From Neopestalotiopsis rosae (taxonomy: Eukaryota; Ascomycota; Sordariomycetes; Amphisphaeriales; Sporocadaceae), in NCBI GenBank assembly GCA_023078685.1, contig JALGAS010000003.1:2046001-2110000 (forward strand): a stretch of DNA of 64,000 bases. Reading direction: 5' to 3'. The notes below the pieces were generated by a model. It was not told where the DNA came from and made no database searches. It was given only the letters and a program-made list of their open reading frames with translations. Position numbers and translations under genes: made by a program. Shown one piece after another: positions 38,138 to 49,556 of the stretch. Position 1 is the first letter of the stretch; each line of letters begins with the position of its first letter.

Positions 38138-39262
38138 AGTCGCGTTTGTGTCGATAGAAACGAATGGTGATCTTTTGGTGTTGATTAGGAAAGGACTTTC
38201 ATGACAAAAGACGAAGCCATGTCGTCGACGCAAGTTAGTGTATGAAGCCAATCAGGATTACAAGTATCAGTGCTCTCACGACGCCCCGAAACCCCAGATT
38301 CGGGCGTTTCCCGACCCACGGCGCGGAACCATGAGGACTCCCGCTCAGCTGAATACAAGGCACCCTTTCCATCGTCCTAAATGGTAATCATTGGCCACTA
38401 TAGATCAAAACCGACGCGAGCTGAACTCCCCAATAGTTGGACCCACTGGCGGCCAGACCTTGGTGGCGTTAACGCGCGGGCCGCTCCGCTGTACTGGCGC
38501 ATATCCGTGACAGGGGATTTACTACAGAATGCAGGCGTGGTCCCTTACAGCGGCCCTAGCACGCTGTCCCGGAGGGCGATGAGCATGCTGAAAATAAACT
38601 TCAGACTTCGAATGGGTCCAAGGGTTCACAAGCAATCAACAAGCTCGCGCAGATTGCCAGCACAGTCTTGCCCAATACTAGTGCCCGCAACGGTCCGGTC
38701 CAGCCAGCCACGAGCAAAGCCAAGCCAGCTCTGCTAGCCAGTCCGGACCCTGCACAAAATTGGCAGCATACTACTACAGTATAGTATGAAAGGACCCCTA
38801 TTGGAAATGCAGCTGAAAGACAAGTAGATCTAGACCCTGAAATATGCTCGCAACGATTAATACGAGGAAAGCAAGACGACTATTGAGACACTATAGGACA
38901 ACGTTGTGAGAGCGGCAACTACGCGTTCCTGGTGCCCGCAGTCCACGTACAGCTTCTAGACCACTGGATCTATTGGAGTCGCTGGAATCATGTGGCGTTA
39001 CGGTATGCCAATGAATGGCACGATTTCGGCAGATGGCCCGGTCAAGTTCAGGAACGCGCCTGTATACAGATATATGTGGCTTTTATTTAAAGGATGGGTG
39101 AATGCCCTGCCTTTCTGTCCTTGAAACAGCACGGCGCGCAATCCCTTTCTCCCTGTCCCTTTGGTGTAGCGAATTGTATTATATTGTACTCAATTAGTTT
39201 GTCATTTTCAAGCAAGCAAGGAAGAACAAGACGTAAGCTTCCCTTTGCAAATTACCGTCAAG
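38138..39262. promoter_or_regulatory. Shared intergenic region of the divergent MACPF-like pair
   Basis: 1.1 kb between the two starts. It contains a near-perfect inverted repeat, ACGCCCCGAA...TTCGGGCGT, around 38280-38306 on the side of the short gene. On the other side is a TTTATTTAAA box near 39083-39092, with a CT/A-rich leader before the ATG at 39263. No regulator for these sites is known. Confidence 0.4.
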
Positions 39263-42200
39263 ATGGCTCTTCTAGTAGCTCCTTTCACGCATGCCATGCG
39301 ACTTGGCCAAGGGTAACGCCTCTCTTTCTCCATCTGTATTCGAAGCAGGTATCTAACTGAGTAAAACAGTTTCAACTCGTATACCCAGCAAATCTGTGTT
39401 GACGATGCAGTTGTTGTCGATGATCAGAGACCCGAGAACGTGGTCACCAATGATGGTACTACAATGCGAATCATGGCACAGAAGAATGCCACTCCAAGTG
39501 CCTGGACCAGACAGAAGGAGGTCATTGAGGCCAAGCCCGCTACCGCGGTGCTCGAGGAGAATGCGAGAAGAGCGAAAGCCGAGGTCGTTTTGATTGAGGA
39601 AGCGCTCGCCGAGGAGGCTGATGCTGCCGGTGAAGGTAAGTGCAGAATTTGATACCACGGAAGAAGTTTTGCTTCATGTATCGTGCTGACAATGTTTATT
39701 AGAACCCAGCGAAGAAGCGCAGGAAGAGGCTAAATCTGATGATAAGGCTATCGAGGGCGAGCCAACTTCTGAGGATCAGGCCGCTGAGGTTGCTGAAGCT
39801 GAGGACGAATCAGCATCTGTCGATGAGGTCGTCGATGCGAACGAGGCACGTGAGAAGGTTGACGGCTCGTCAGCTACAAAGGAAGAGAGTGTGTCTGAGC
39901 AACCAGCAACGCAAACTTCGACGAGATCGGGGACTGGGGCGGTACAGCAGCCCAAGGGTGACGATGACGTTCCTGATCCGGAAGAGACAACGGTAAAGGC
40001 AGCAGGGTCCGGAAAGGTATCTCAGCCCAAGGGTGACGATGACGATGTTCCTGACCCGGAAGAGGAAGTGAAAAAGCCCGCAGCTGCACCAAAGAAGGTG
40101 GTCAAGCGAGCATCTTCGTCCGACCGAGGGCGTCAACAGTCTTCAAAGACTGCTGCCGCACCTCTTGACCGCGCTGCCATCAGAGCCTCCTTGACCGGCA
40201 AGTCCAAGCCAGACGCTGCCCAGGCCGCGAAAGCAGAGGCCGACCAAGCCCGACGTGAAAAGGAGGAGGCCGAGATACTCGCGGAGCAGCGCAAGTACCA
40301 GAAAGAAATTATGGTCCAGCAACGACAAGATGAAGCCGAACGTCGCAAGGAAGAAAGAGAAGAGGCTCGCTCGATCCGTGCCGAAAAGCGCGCCTGGGAC
40401 GCCAAGAGACGTGAAGACGCCCGCCAGGCCATCGAAAGTGCCGCCAACCTCAAGGCCACCAGCCTGGCTGACCTGGAGAAGATTCGGGCTCAGAACCAAT
40501 TCGTTGAACGGTTCAATGGCATGACGGAACAGACTCAGAAATATGACTTTGACCCGACTGCACCCCGTGGACCCAGTCAAACCGTCACCTACACCTCTCG
40601 CTTCGTTGATCGTCTTAGTGATGTTCTCGACGACATGAGCGTGTCTGGTTCCCTGTCCATCAAAGCAGGAAAAGTCGGTGGCTCCGGTAAAGGTTCATTT
40701 GTCGATTCCGACAAGTTCAAGGAGAGCGACTTGAACTTCTACATTTCTGTCAAGGTTGTCAACCAGACCATCAATTTCAAGGACGCTCTGGTGTTTAACC
40801 CTCTTCGCTCTGTCGACGAGAACAACTTCCGGGAGGTCTATGGCGATTCGTTCATTTCCGGATTCGTCGAGGGCGGAGAGTTCAATGCTATTGTTAGCAT
40901 GAAAATCCTCAACAAGGCCAAGAAGACCGACATCCAGGCCGAAGCCAAGGTCGCTCTCACCGCTGGCGCCGTCCAGATTGAGGCGGAAGCCAATGTGGGC
41001 ATTGCCCGTAGCAACATTGAGACAAACACTGAGACCACCATCCAAGTGTTCTGGTCCGGTGGCGGTCACATCAAGCCCATGGAGCAGCAGTGGGACGTGC
41101 AGAGTCTCATGGCGGCCGCAGCACGCTTTCCCGACCTTGTTGCCGACTGCCCGCAGCGTATTTACGCCATCTTGACAAAGTATGACTCCTTGAGGAGCTT
41201 TATTGCCAGGAAGCCGGCCTCCTACACCCCGCTCCAGTACGAGAATGCGCAGATCTACACCAACACGCTGCTTGATGCCTTCGTCAGCTACAAGTCCTTG
41301 TACAAACGGCTCGGAGAGCAGATCTTTGGCGTACAAGGCAAAACTCTCGAGGTGATTCCGTGGAGCGACACCGAAAAACTCAAGGTTCCGACCAAGTCAA
41401 TGGCAGTGGTCAAGATGGGAACCAAGGACCCGAATACTGGTCTGTTCCCCTATGTCGAGCTTGAAACGAACTTCGAGGCGTCCGTCAAGGGCCTGAGCGA
41501 CGCCCGCGCAGCCATCCGCCGCCAGATGGCCCGCATTGTGAACGAGGTGGACGCCATCGAGAAAGACCCAAAGCTTGCCACGGATGAGGAACATGACGAG
41601 CCTTTCCAGTCGCCGTCGGCGTTCGAGGCTCGCATCCCTCAGGTCCAGGTACCGGAGAGGTTGCGCGTGAAGAGTCACCCCTTGTCCGGCAGGAGAATTG
41701 CGGCCAAGCAGCTCTCTGAGAAAGAGGTGGAGGATCAGCTGGCGGAGGAAGAAAGATTGGCAGAGGGCGCGCCTCTTTTCCTGGTTACTGATAAGCTCGA
41801 GGTGGATGAGCAGGAGGCATTCAGCGCCGCAGTTAGCGACAACCCTGGGCTCTGCGGAAACTTTAGGGTTTCAAGCGCTTTTGGAGATTCTCAGAGCGGA
41901 GAATGGTTCAACAATCTCGACTTTGTCAAACATGACTGGAAGATCCGTTCCATTCGCACCGAAATACACAACGGCGCTCTCGGTTACTTGGCAGTCGCCT
42001 ACAACAATGGTCTTGTTGTTGAGAAGGGAATGGTAAGCAATTTTGGATGCCTCAAGGGCAAGGAAGAAAGACCCTATGGTGCTAACTCATGTACTAGTCT
42101 CGCGATAAAACGCGCATCAAGAAGTTGGATGGCTTCCTTCCAGGAGAGCGCATTAATGCAGCATCGATCGAGTACGGCAAGGAGGTAGGGGACTCGAAGC

Positions 42201-43520
42201 CAGAGCAAATCCTTGGCCTCCGACTCCTCACCAACAGAGGTCGATCACTGAATGCACGCTCCTTGAAGACTGTGCCAGGCGAGAACGGCACAGCTGTTAA
42301 GGACGACTTCACCTATGAGAAAGTGCACGTCCATTATCTGGATGGACCTTATAACTCAGGCACAATCAAAGGTTTCTTTGGAAGGAGTGACGATAACTCT
42401 GGCAAGATTCTGCGCTTGGGTCTTATCTGGGGCCGCGTCCCGGAGATGTCAGAAGATGAAACCCACGGCCAGTTTGTCGAGACAGCAGACGCCGTCGACG
42501 GTGAGGATCTGGCTCTACTTCAGAAGGAGCAAATTGCTCGCAACCAAACGCTTCAGGCGTTGCAGCAGAAGCTTGATGAGGCGCAAAAGGTATGTCCACC
42601 CCGTGGTCCCTATTCACAAGCCCACACGTACTAATGATGCCATGAAAATCACTTAGAAAGTCAATGAGTTTGAGCAAGTTCGTGAACGCCAGGGCTTCGG
42701 AGGGGCGCAATCCGGCGCCTTTTTCGCTGGCGACAAGGGATGGCAACATGGAGAAAACAAAAACTCAATGGCTCCCATCAAATTTCCGCAAGCTTATGCT
42801 TCGCCGCCAAAGCTTCTCTTTGGACTCAACAACTTCGATGTCGAAGGTAACAGGAACCGTGCCGTTTCTTTACACTCTGCGGACGTTCGTGGGGATGGAT
42901 TCAATATTCAAACGATGTCCTTCAATGGCTGTTTCGGATACGGTATCGGCTGCAGTTGGATGACCCTTCCCAACGACCTTCACCTGGAGACAGGTATGCT
43001 GCACAGCTATAACACACCGCAGTCTTCTTTCAGAGATTATACTCGGCACGTGTTCTTCAGTCAGAGTTTCCCCACGCCCCCCAAGGTTCTCTGCTGGTTC
43101 CAGGAGTTCGGAGTCAACAATAGGGACTTTATGTCCCTGAGGGTTTATCCCGTGGACATCAACAACAACTCGTTCCACATCAAAATCGATTCTTGGGCCA
43201 ACAGAGAATTCACCCACGCCCGTGTGCAGTTCTTGGCGTATCCAAGCGAGGAGGATGGCAAGAGGGTCAAGTCGGGCACGAGCACCATCACCCGCGGGCA
43301 GCCGAAGCAGCAAAACAGAGCTCCCTTCTACGGCGAGCCCTTCAAGAATACACCAAGCACTTTCATTGCAGTACACCACATGGACTTTGGTTGTGACAGG
43401 AATAACCGCTTCGTCAGCTCGATCAGTGCTCCAAACAACAGAGAGCTTGAGTGGGGCTTGAGCACCTGGGGCGACACGAATATGCACCAAGCCGAAGCCA
43501 CTTGGATCGCCATTGAATGA
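39263..43520 (+). CDS. MACPF-signature protein fused to three H-type lectin repeats
   Basis: Five exons, 39263-39312, 39370-39635, 39703-42032, 42098-42589 and 42657-43520, giving 1333 aa. Order of parts: a short N-terminal module; an acidic, Ala/Glu-rich segment with two copies of QPKGDDD(D)VPDPEE (about 190-225); a charged coiled coil of Glu/Arg/Lys/Gln (about 280-375); a MACPF-like core with SLSIKAGKVGGSGKGSFVDS and the signature YGDSFISGFVEGG at about 485-497; a linker; and three C-terminal H-type lectin repeats (about 1085-1150, 1178-1240 and 1270-1333). Repeat 2 shows the family pattern best: a PTPPKVLCWFQEF strand, then FHIKIDSWANREFTHARVQF. H-type lectins bind N-acetylgalactosamine-type sugars, so the tail probably targets glycans and the core probably inserts in membranes (inference). 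No signal peptide seen, as in several fungal pore formers. The frame is intact, with no decay. Confidence 0.75.
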
Positions 43521-44163
43521 GGAAATTGTAAAACAGGAAACTTGTAACAGGAAGAAATTTACAACAGTCCACTAGAAACATAGAAACAATATACACTGAT
43601 AGATCACGAATTTGCATTCACACACAGTAGCTATATTTCTTTCTCAAGGCTGAATGCTCCAATTCGTGGCAACTGTCTGCAGTTGAATCATCACTTTTCC
43701 GCCTATTCCATTCAAACTATTCAAACTTTGCTAATGGAACTTAATTTGGGAGGGCATTGAGGGGAGAATGTAGCTTCAAAGTGTAATACTGAGGAGTGCT
43801 TGAGGAAAGTTTGTCTAGTCCGGTGCTAGAAGGGATATGAGGTATTACTGCTCACGTCGCCTCATTCGCTGTACTGGCGCTACTGCAGAGATTAGCTGAG
43901 CTGCGAATACGTAGATCCAGAACGGCTCATGTACATTGCACCCGAATACCACAACGTCAATCCTATGCATTTGATGAGAGGCCCTGAGAAACAAGTCTCC
44001 TCTAGCCTCACTAGCTTGCGAGGTCTGTTCAAGTTGTAAGCTCGGAACCTCGGCATGTTTATATAGAGCCTACCAGTCTCCTCTCAATCTCACTGAAGTT
44101 ATTCTCAGCATTAATAACAAATTTTTGATAAACAAATCCTTGCAATTGTCAAACTGAGATAAG
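43521..44163. other. Intergenic, glyoxalase III upstream region
   Basis: About 640 bp between the MACPF-like/lectin stop and the HchA-type ATG; holds the TATA-like box noted separately and no gene. Confidence 0.5.
44058..44065 (+). promoter_or_regulatory. TATA-like box upstream of the HchA-type gene
   Basis: TTTATATA about 100 bp before the ATG at 44164, in an otherwise mixed sequence. Position and match are those of a core promoter, but no transcription start is known. Confidence 0.4.
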
Positions 44164-45033
44164 ATGGCCTCTAAGTCAGACCGCGCCCCTGTGCCAGATC
44201 CGGCTGAACAGGATGCCTTCTTCCCATCAAAGTACTCGCTGTCGCAATACGTCTCTCCCAAGACTGATTTCGACGGCGCAGATTATCCCAACGCCTACAA
44301 GGGCGACAAGTGGAAGGTCCTCCTCATTGCCACGCAGGAGCGCTACCTGGCAATGGCTGGAGGCGAGTACTTTTCCACGGGCAACCACCCGGTGGAGATG
44401 CTACTGCCCATGCTGCACCTCGACGCCGCCGGCTTTGACATTGACATTGCCACCGTCTCGGGCGACTCGGTCAAGTTCGAAGTCTGGGCGTTTCCCAAGG
44501 AGGACGAGGCCGTGCAGCGCATCTATGAAAAGTACAAGAACAAGATCCGCAAGCCCCTCAAGCTCGAGGAGGTCTGGGGAAACGGCTTCACCAAGGAGAC
44601 GCCGTATCTGGGGGTATTCATCCCCGGTGGTCATGGCGTCTTGAACGACGTGCCAGCTTCTGCCACGGTCGGCAAGATTCTGCGATGGGCGCTGGACAAC
44701 CAGCGATACTACATCTCGCTCTGTCATGGACCGGCCAGTATGTTGGCGGCCGACGTTGGCAATGGTCCTGGAACCAAATCCATCTTTGACAACTACGAAA
44801 TCGTAGTGTTTCCCGACTCCCTCGACACGGGCGCCAACATCGAGATGGGCTACATACCCGGAAAGATGCCCTGGCTGGTTGCCGATCGCTTGCGACAGAG
44901 GGGTGTCAAGGTTCTCAACTCAGACATAACTGGAAAGGTGCATCGGGACCGTTGTGTTCTCACAGGAGACTCGCCGCTGGCGTCGAACAATCTCGGTAAA
45001 CTGGCTGCCACAACTCTGCTCGGTGCAGTCTAG
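44164..45033 (+). CDS. HchA/Hsp31-type glyoxalase III (DJ-1/PfpI superfamily)
   Basis: Single exon, 289 aa, close in length and order to Escherichia coli HchA (283 aa). Recognisable segments: [12 protein letters not shown] near the start, [26 protein letters not shown], the nucleophile elbow SLCHGPA with Cys187-His188, and [20 protein letters not shown] near the end. The family converts methylglyoxal to lactate without cofactor and has holdase chaperone and deglycase activities; it is cytosolic and stress-linked. Unlike most neighbours it has no intron, and its closest visible resemblance is to the bacterial type rather than the yeast Hsp31 type found at 56723. That makes old bacterial transfer plausible (inference). 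ATG 44164 fits the family N-terminus. Confidence 0.93.
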   Translation: MASKSDRAPVPDPAEQDAFFPSKYSLSQYVSPKTDFDGADYPNAYKGDKWKVLLIATQERYLAMAGGEYFSTGNHPVEMLLPMLHLDAAGFDIDIATVSGDSVKFEVWAFPKEDEAVQRIYEKYKNKIRKPLKLEEVWGNGFTKETPYLGVFIPGGHGVLNDVPASATVGKILRWALDNQRYYISLCHGPASMLAADVGNGPGTKSIFDNYEIVVFPDSLDTGANIEMGYIPGKMPWLVADRLRQRGVKVLNSDITGKVHRDRCVLTGDSPLASNNLGKLAATTLLGAV

Positions 45034-46565
45034 GCTTACAAATGAGCTGGCTCGTCTCTAGGTGAACGGTTCACAATCAAACAAGAACAGAGTACGCATA
45101 CATTGCCATGGTGGAGATTTACAAAAACTGTTTACCTAAATTGACTAGTCTTACATCTACTCCAAATATTGATACAAAATGGCTCTCTACATTCCACAAT
45201 ACCTTAGGGTGAACTTTCTCAACACCTTTAGGCCCAGGGCTCACCAGCGCGTTGAAGTACTGCTATATAGGAAGCATTGCCAAGTAATTGAATGCGAGTG
45301 TAGCGTCGGCTGCCTTGTCAACACCAATAAGCCGAAGGATTGTATGGAGAGTCATGGTGGCAATGTTAATGTAAAATACACTAATTTCCGAAATCTTAGC
45401 AATTGATACGGTCTCGAATCAGCACATCTCGGTTGGTGTGAGCCTTACGAAAAGAGCCGCGTTGGACGTTTCTGAACTGAGAGGCCGCGCTGACCACCAA
45501 CATTGAAAGCGGCAGTACGCTGAGTATCTATGAACCACGATGCATGGTGCGGCTCTTCATTTGAGATGTCCTCGTCAAGAAGTGGTTGCTGTTCGGCTGT
45601 TTCTTCCGGCCATGTGCGATGGGACATGTTGGCCTCGGTCCAAGACGTACTGTTGGTGGATACTGCTGCGCCGCAGGATAAGCCTACGGTGTGCTTTGCT
45701 ACGGCCGGTCGATAGGGTGAGCAGCTGAATGAAATCAACGAAAGCAAGGAAAGAGAGTAATGATAGATTACCTACTTGGGAATCGCAACTTGTAGATATA
45801 TATATAAGGGATCGGTTGGTTAGTCCACTCAAATAAGTGGGTGCAATATCACAAGTATTCAAGTGAACATCAAGATGCATCGGCGTCACATTTCTGGATT
45901 AGAGGGTCTCGCATTAGCCTGCGGTGCTATTACCTAACAGCAACTTAGGTTAATAAAAGCCTATCTATCGATTTCTTTGATTCCCGGCTCGTATTCCTGT
46001 TCCACACGATCCGATCATGTTTGACGACCTTTGCCAAAATCCCATGTGCGGTGAGTTTGTACCGTTGTAGAATCTTTCCATCTATTAAAACATCACATAG
46101 CCTTCCGAAAGTTCTCCACTCCTTTGTTCAACGTCTTTTCTTCTTTAAAATTCTCGGTACCCTCATCGTTTGCGTAGTTTGACTTCTTCACTTGATCCAA
46201 TGGGACCATTCTTGCAAGGCGGCAGAAAATGTAGTAGAGTTGAGTCATCGTGCGCAATGTGCTCTGTTCCTCACAATCTGTGCAACAGGGGTGGTAGAAA
46301 TGAAATAGGCAGTCTCCTCATACTAGGTACGGTGTCTTGAGTCGGCGTCTGTCGCCTCGATCATGGATCCCATGGAAACCCAGGAGACTTGTTAGCCACG
46401 AAGAGGCGTGCTACCGCAACCCACCCAAGAAATGCAAGTGGTATTGATTCTGAGTTCAAATCGCGACTGCAGTTAGGCGGACGAGAGATCCTTCTGACCG
46501 GTTTTTGGTAGTCGCAATTGATGGGGCGATAACATTGCTGTTGAAACACACCGACGAAGCTGCAT
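45034..46565. other. Intergenic region
   Basis: 1.5 kb. A 100-codon minus-strand frame (45445-45747) has a polar tail with EQQPLLDED but no domain and no clear upstream exon, so it is not called. Remaining frames are short. Confidence 0.4.
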
Positions 46566-48869
46566 TCAAAAATTGAAGTTGTTGCTCGGGAATACGTCGC
46601 TCGGCATGGCAAACAGATACTCCCAGTCCAAGATCTGTGCGACTTGGGTACCTCCACCAAACTCGGATAAATCATTCGGGGCCTCCAAGCCAAAGCCGAC
46701 AGGAGTTTCCTGTCGCTGCGACGGGACATCCGGCGTAGTTTTCTCTTTCATGGCAGATAGTAACTTCCTTAGCCGGCTCAAGGCATGACCAGCAATGACC
46801 CAAGTGTACGACATCTCCTGGAGCACCAGCTCAAGGTCGGGCAGGTACAACTTGCCCTGCTCGTCGTGGCCCCTTCGCGTTAGCGTAATGATTGTGTTGA
46901 CGGCGGCAATGACGCCATGAACGAAAATAAGAGGCGCATTCTGAAGGGAGTGCTGCGCCCTGAAGCGCTTCAATATGGCAACCATGCGCTCCACCGATTC
47001 CAGGCAGGCCTTCTCGGGACCGTCAGTGGCCATGGGACTCTTGCCCTCGGTGCCATCGCTGGACGCTGTCAAATGGAGGAAGGGGTAGATTAGAGAAATG
47101 CGAGCACTGTGCCAAAGCATGCTAGAACGGCCACTTGTAAGCCATCTTGTCATGGAAGGTGCTTGTGCAGACAGACATACTGGAGCGCGGCTAGGTGAGC
47201 TTGTACGGGCTCAAGAAGCGACGACCACTGCTTGAGTCGCATTGCTGGTGGCAGGTTCTCCTTGAACCTAGCTAGCTTTGAGTCTATTTCGTTCAGAGCA
47301 ATCGACTTCCAGTCGTGCGACATTCGCTGTCCTGGCGCGTGGACGGCGGCCAGGCCTTCGCGGATGATCTGGCTAATCTCGACCTGCTTGTTAAAGACAT
47401 CTGCTAGTCTGGGTGCAATGGGTATGCTGTCCTGCAGATGGACTAGGCCGTGACCCTGGGCCCACTCGTTAAAGATTGGATCTTGTCTGTCCAGATGGTC
47501 AACGTCAATGTTATCATGAGGATATAGGTGCAGCAACTCACCGCTGGGGCTCGCTTGGCTTGACATCCGCGTCGGACTCGTGCATCATGCTGGGTCTACC
47601 AAGCATGAGACTGAAGAATCTGTTTGTAATATCAGAATAGCTCAAGGCTGTCCGACATTATGGCATGAATACTTGTCTGATACATAACATCCCCAGTAGA
47701 TCCGGCGGCGATACTCCCTGACGACGGCTTGCTCTGTCGCAGTCCTATCTGTCCATGTTTCGGGGTCCCGCTGGAAGCCTAGATCGTGACCCATTCTAAA
47801 TGCCATGCCTGGATCAGTCAGTGAGCCGCGACCTTACGCATCGCACAAGTCATGTGACTCACCGGAGAATAGCCAGCCCTTTGAGAGATTGCCAGCCCCA
47901 ATCTCGTAAAAGGCGCAACATAGCAGGCTCTGCACAGAGGTTGTATGTGGTGTGACGAGCCCGTGGCTCATGACCATACTAATGGCTTGTTGTGCATAGT
48001 AAGATGCGCGCTGCCTGGTGTCTGGGTCTGGAGACATCAATGCACCAATTGAACACACTGCGTTGATGAGCGCAGAGGAGCAGAATTGGCTGTCAAACGA
48101 TCTGCGCTGGTAGTCCATGATGAAGGCTTCGCGATCGATGAACATGAATTGTGAGTATTGCCAATGGAAGAACAGGGCAATGCATTGATTTGTGATCCCT
48201 TCGCCTGAATCAAGCGGGTGAACAAGCGGCAAAGGAATCGCACTCGTCGCTTGGACATCGCCGTCTGAAGAAGAAGCCAAGGCACCGTTGTAGATACTGG
48301 TTGGCCCGTGGTATGTGAGGGACCCTAGGCAGTGATTGTGAGTTGCCTGGTTATATACCGAGAGCTCAGAGGAGGACTCACCTTCATCGTCCTGCCGCAG
48401 GACAGCTTTGGCCCGATCGTGGACAGCGGCCCCAGCATGGTCACTCTGCTGCCCGGCATTGGGGCTGTAATCGGCCGACTCATCGAGAAAATTGATACCG
48501 TCAATCAAAGAATCTCGTTGCTCTCGAGGAGCCTTCTTAAGTTGGGCCAGGAATGTTTCGAGCTTTGCCACTCGTGATTCTAGTGATGCGACATAGTCAC
48601 GCGATATAGGAAGCCGCCGGGCTCGATCATCGCGATATTTACAAGTCACGGATGCCAGAGAGCAATTGATGCACGGAGAAGTTCTGGAACACCTAATCTA
48701 CCACGACTGAGTCATGTTGCCTCTTGAGGGTTATTGTAGAAAGACACACTTTACGTTTTTGACATCGCTTGCATCTATGAACTTTGTGTTAGATACTCCG
48801 CTCGTTGTCACCCAGGATCTACGAAGCAGAGTCCGCTTACGATATTTGATTACTCTGTTGGGCCTGCAT
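46566..48869 (-). CDS. Zn2Cys6 fungal-specific transcription factor
   Basis: Eight exons (minus): 48869-48841, 48774-48750, 48697-48382, 48324-47863, 47808-47673, 47619-47542, 47486-47181 and 47121-46566, giving 635 aa. The binuclear zinc cluster is complete after splicing: C11-x2-C14-x6-C21-x5-C27-x2-C30-x6-C37, followed by an Arg-rich linker and a coiled coil (YVASLESRVAKLE). The fungal-specific middle homology region follows: FFHWQYSQFMFIDREAF, LLCCAFYEIG, MAFRMGHDLGFQRDP, RRRIYWGCYVSDKFFSLMLG and RPSMMHESDADV. The cluster is split over exons 1-3, exon 2 being only 25 nt, so simple prediction would start at 48649 and lose the DNA-binding domain. Intron 3 (57 nt) is in frame and without a stop, so retention would add 19 residues. 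It probably regulates the adjacent MFS carrier and sulfatase (inference from position and CGG inverted repeats). Confidence 0.9.
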
Positions 48870-49556
48870 GGCGTATATCCTCTTTGGGCGATGGGAGCTC
48901 AATTGCCTACCCTGGCATTTTGTGTCGTTGTCGGTTCGAGAAACATCCGGCCGTAATACGCTCAACAGGCTCGGACTATCATTGGGGAAGGACCTGAGGA
49001 GGTGTAATAAACTTCCATTCGGGGGATTTAGTGGGCTTTATAAAATGACGTGCTCTGGTAGTAGGCAGGCAGTAAGTCGGCCTTTAAATTATGGTTCGCT
49101 GCTATCTGAACAGGGCGCTGGCTCCACAACGGGCGGGTCTAAGTGTGGTAAATAATTGGTTCCATTGATACCAGTTATCTGGTCATGCGCGCCATGTTCC
49201 CAGGTTCACTATAGTACCATTGAGCCTGGGTAGCCCGATCATAAGCGTGCATGACTCGTTGCCTCATCAGATCTGTCTCGACTCTCTACCAAATATGTTC
49301 ACGATGTCGCCGTCCCACCTGAACGGATGGGACAGCGCAGTCTCAAAATGACCGGACAGCACCTGAATTTTGCACACTACCATATTGTGGTCACCTCTTT
49401 ATCGAGCAGTTTTTAACTCAATCGCCTTTTCAAGTTGAGACAACCTCTCCCAACCAATTTCACTCCGAAGCTGATGCCATCAAGAATGAACTCCATTCAT
49501 TTTCAAGCTACAGACATATTTTCCAAATCATACTTAGACCAGCACTCGATACTTGA
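48870..49556. other. Intergenic, regulator upstream region
   Basis: About 690 bp between the MFS stop and the Zn2Cys6 gene start. Contains an inverted repeat, GTCCCA-N10-TGGGAC, near 49311-49332. No gene seen. Confidence 0.45.

Noticed and set aside
40695..41336. 213-codon minus-strand frame
   Set aside because: Antisense to the MACPF-like core exon, with no domain of its own.
42870..43490. 206-codon minus-strand frame
   Set aside because: Antisense to the H-lectin repeats; no family features.
45445..45747. 100-codon minus-strand frame with EQQPLLDED
   Set aside because: No upstream exon, membrane segments or family; not enough to call a gene.
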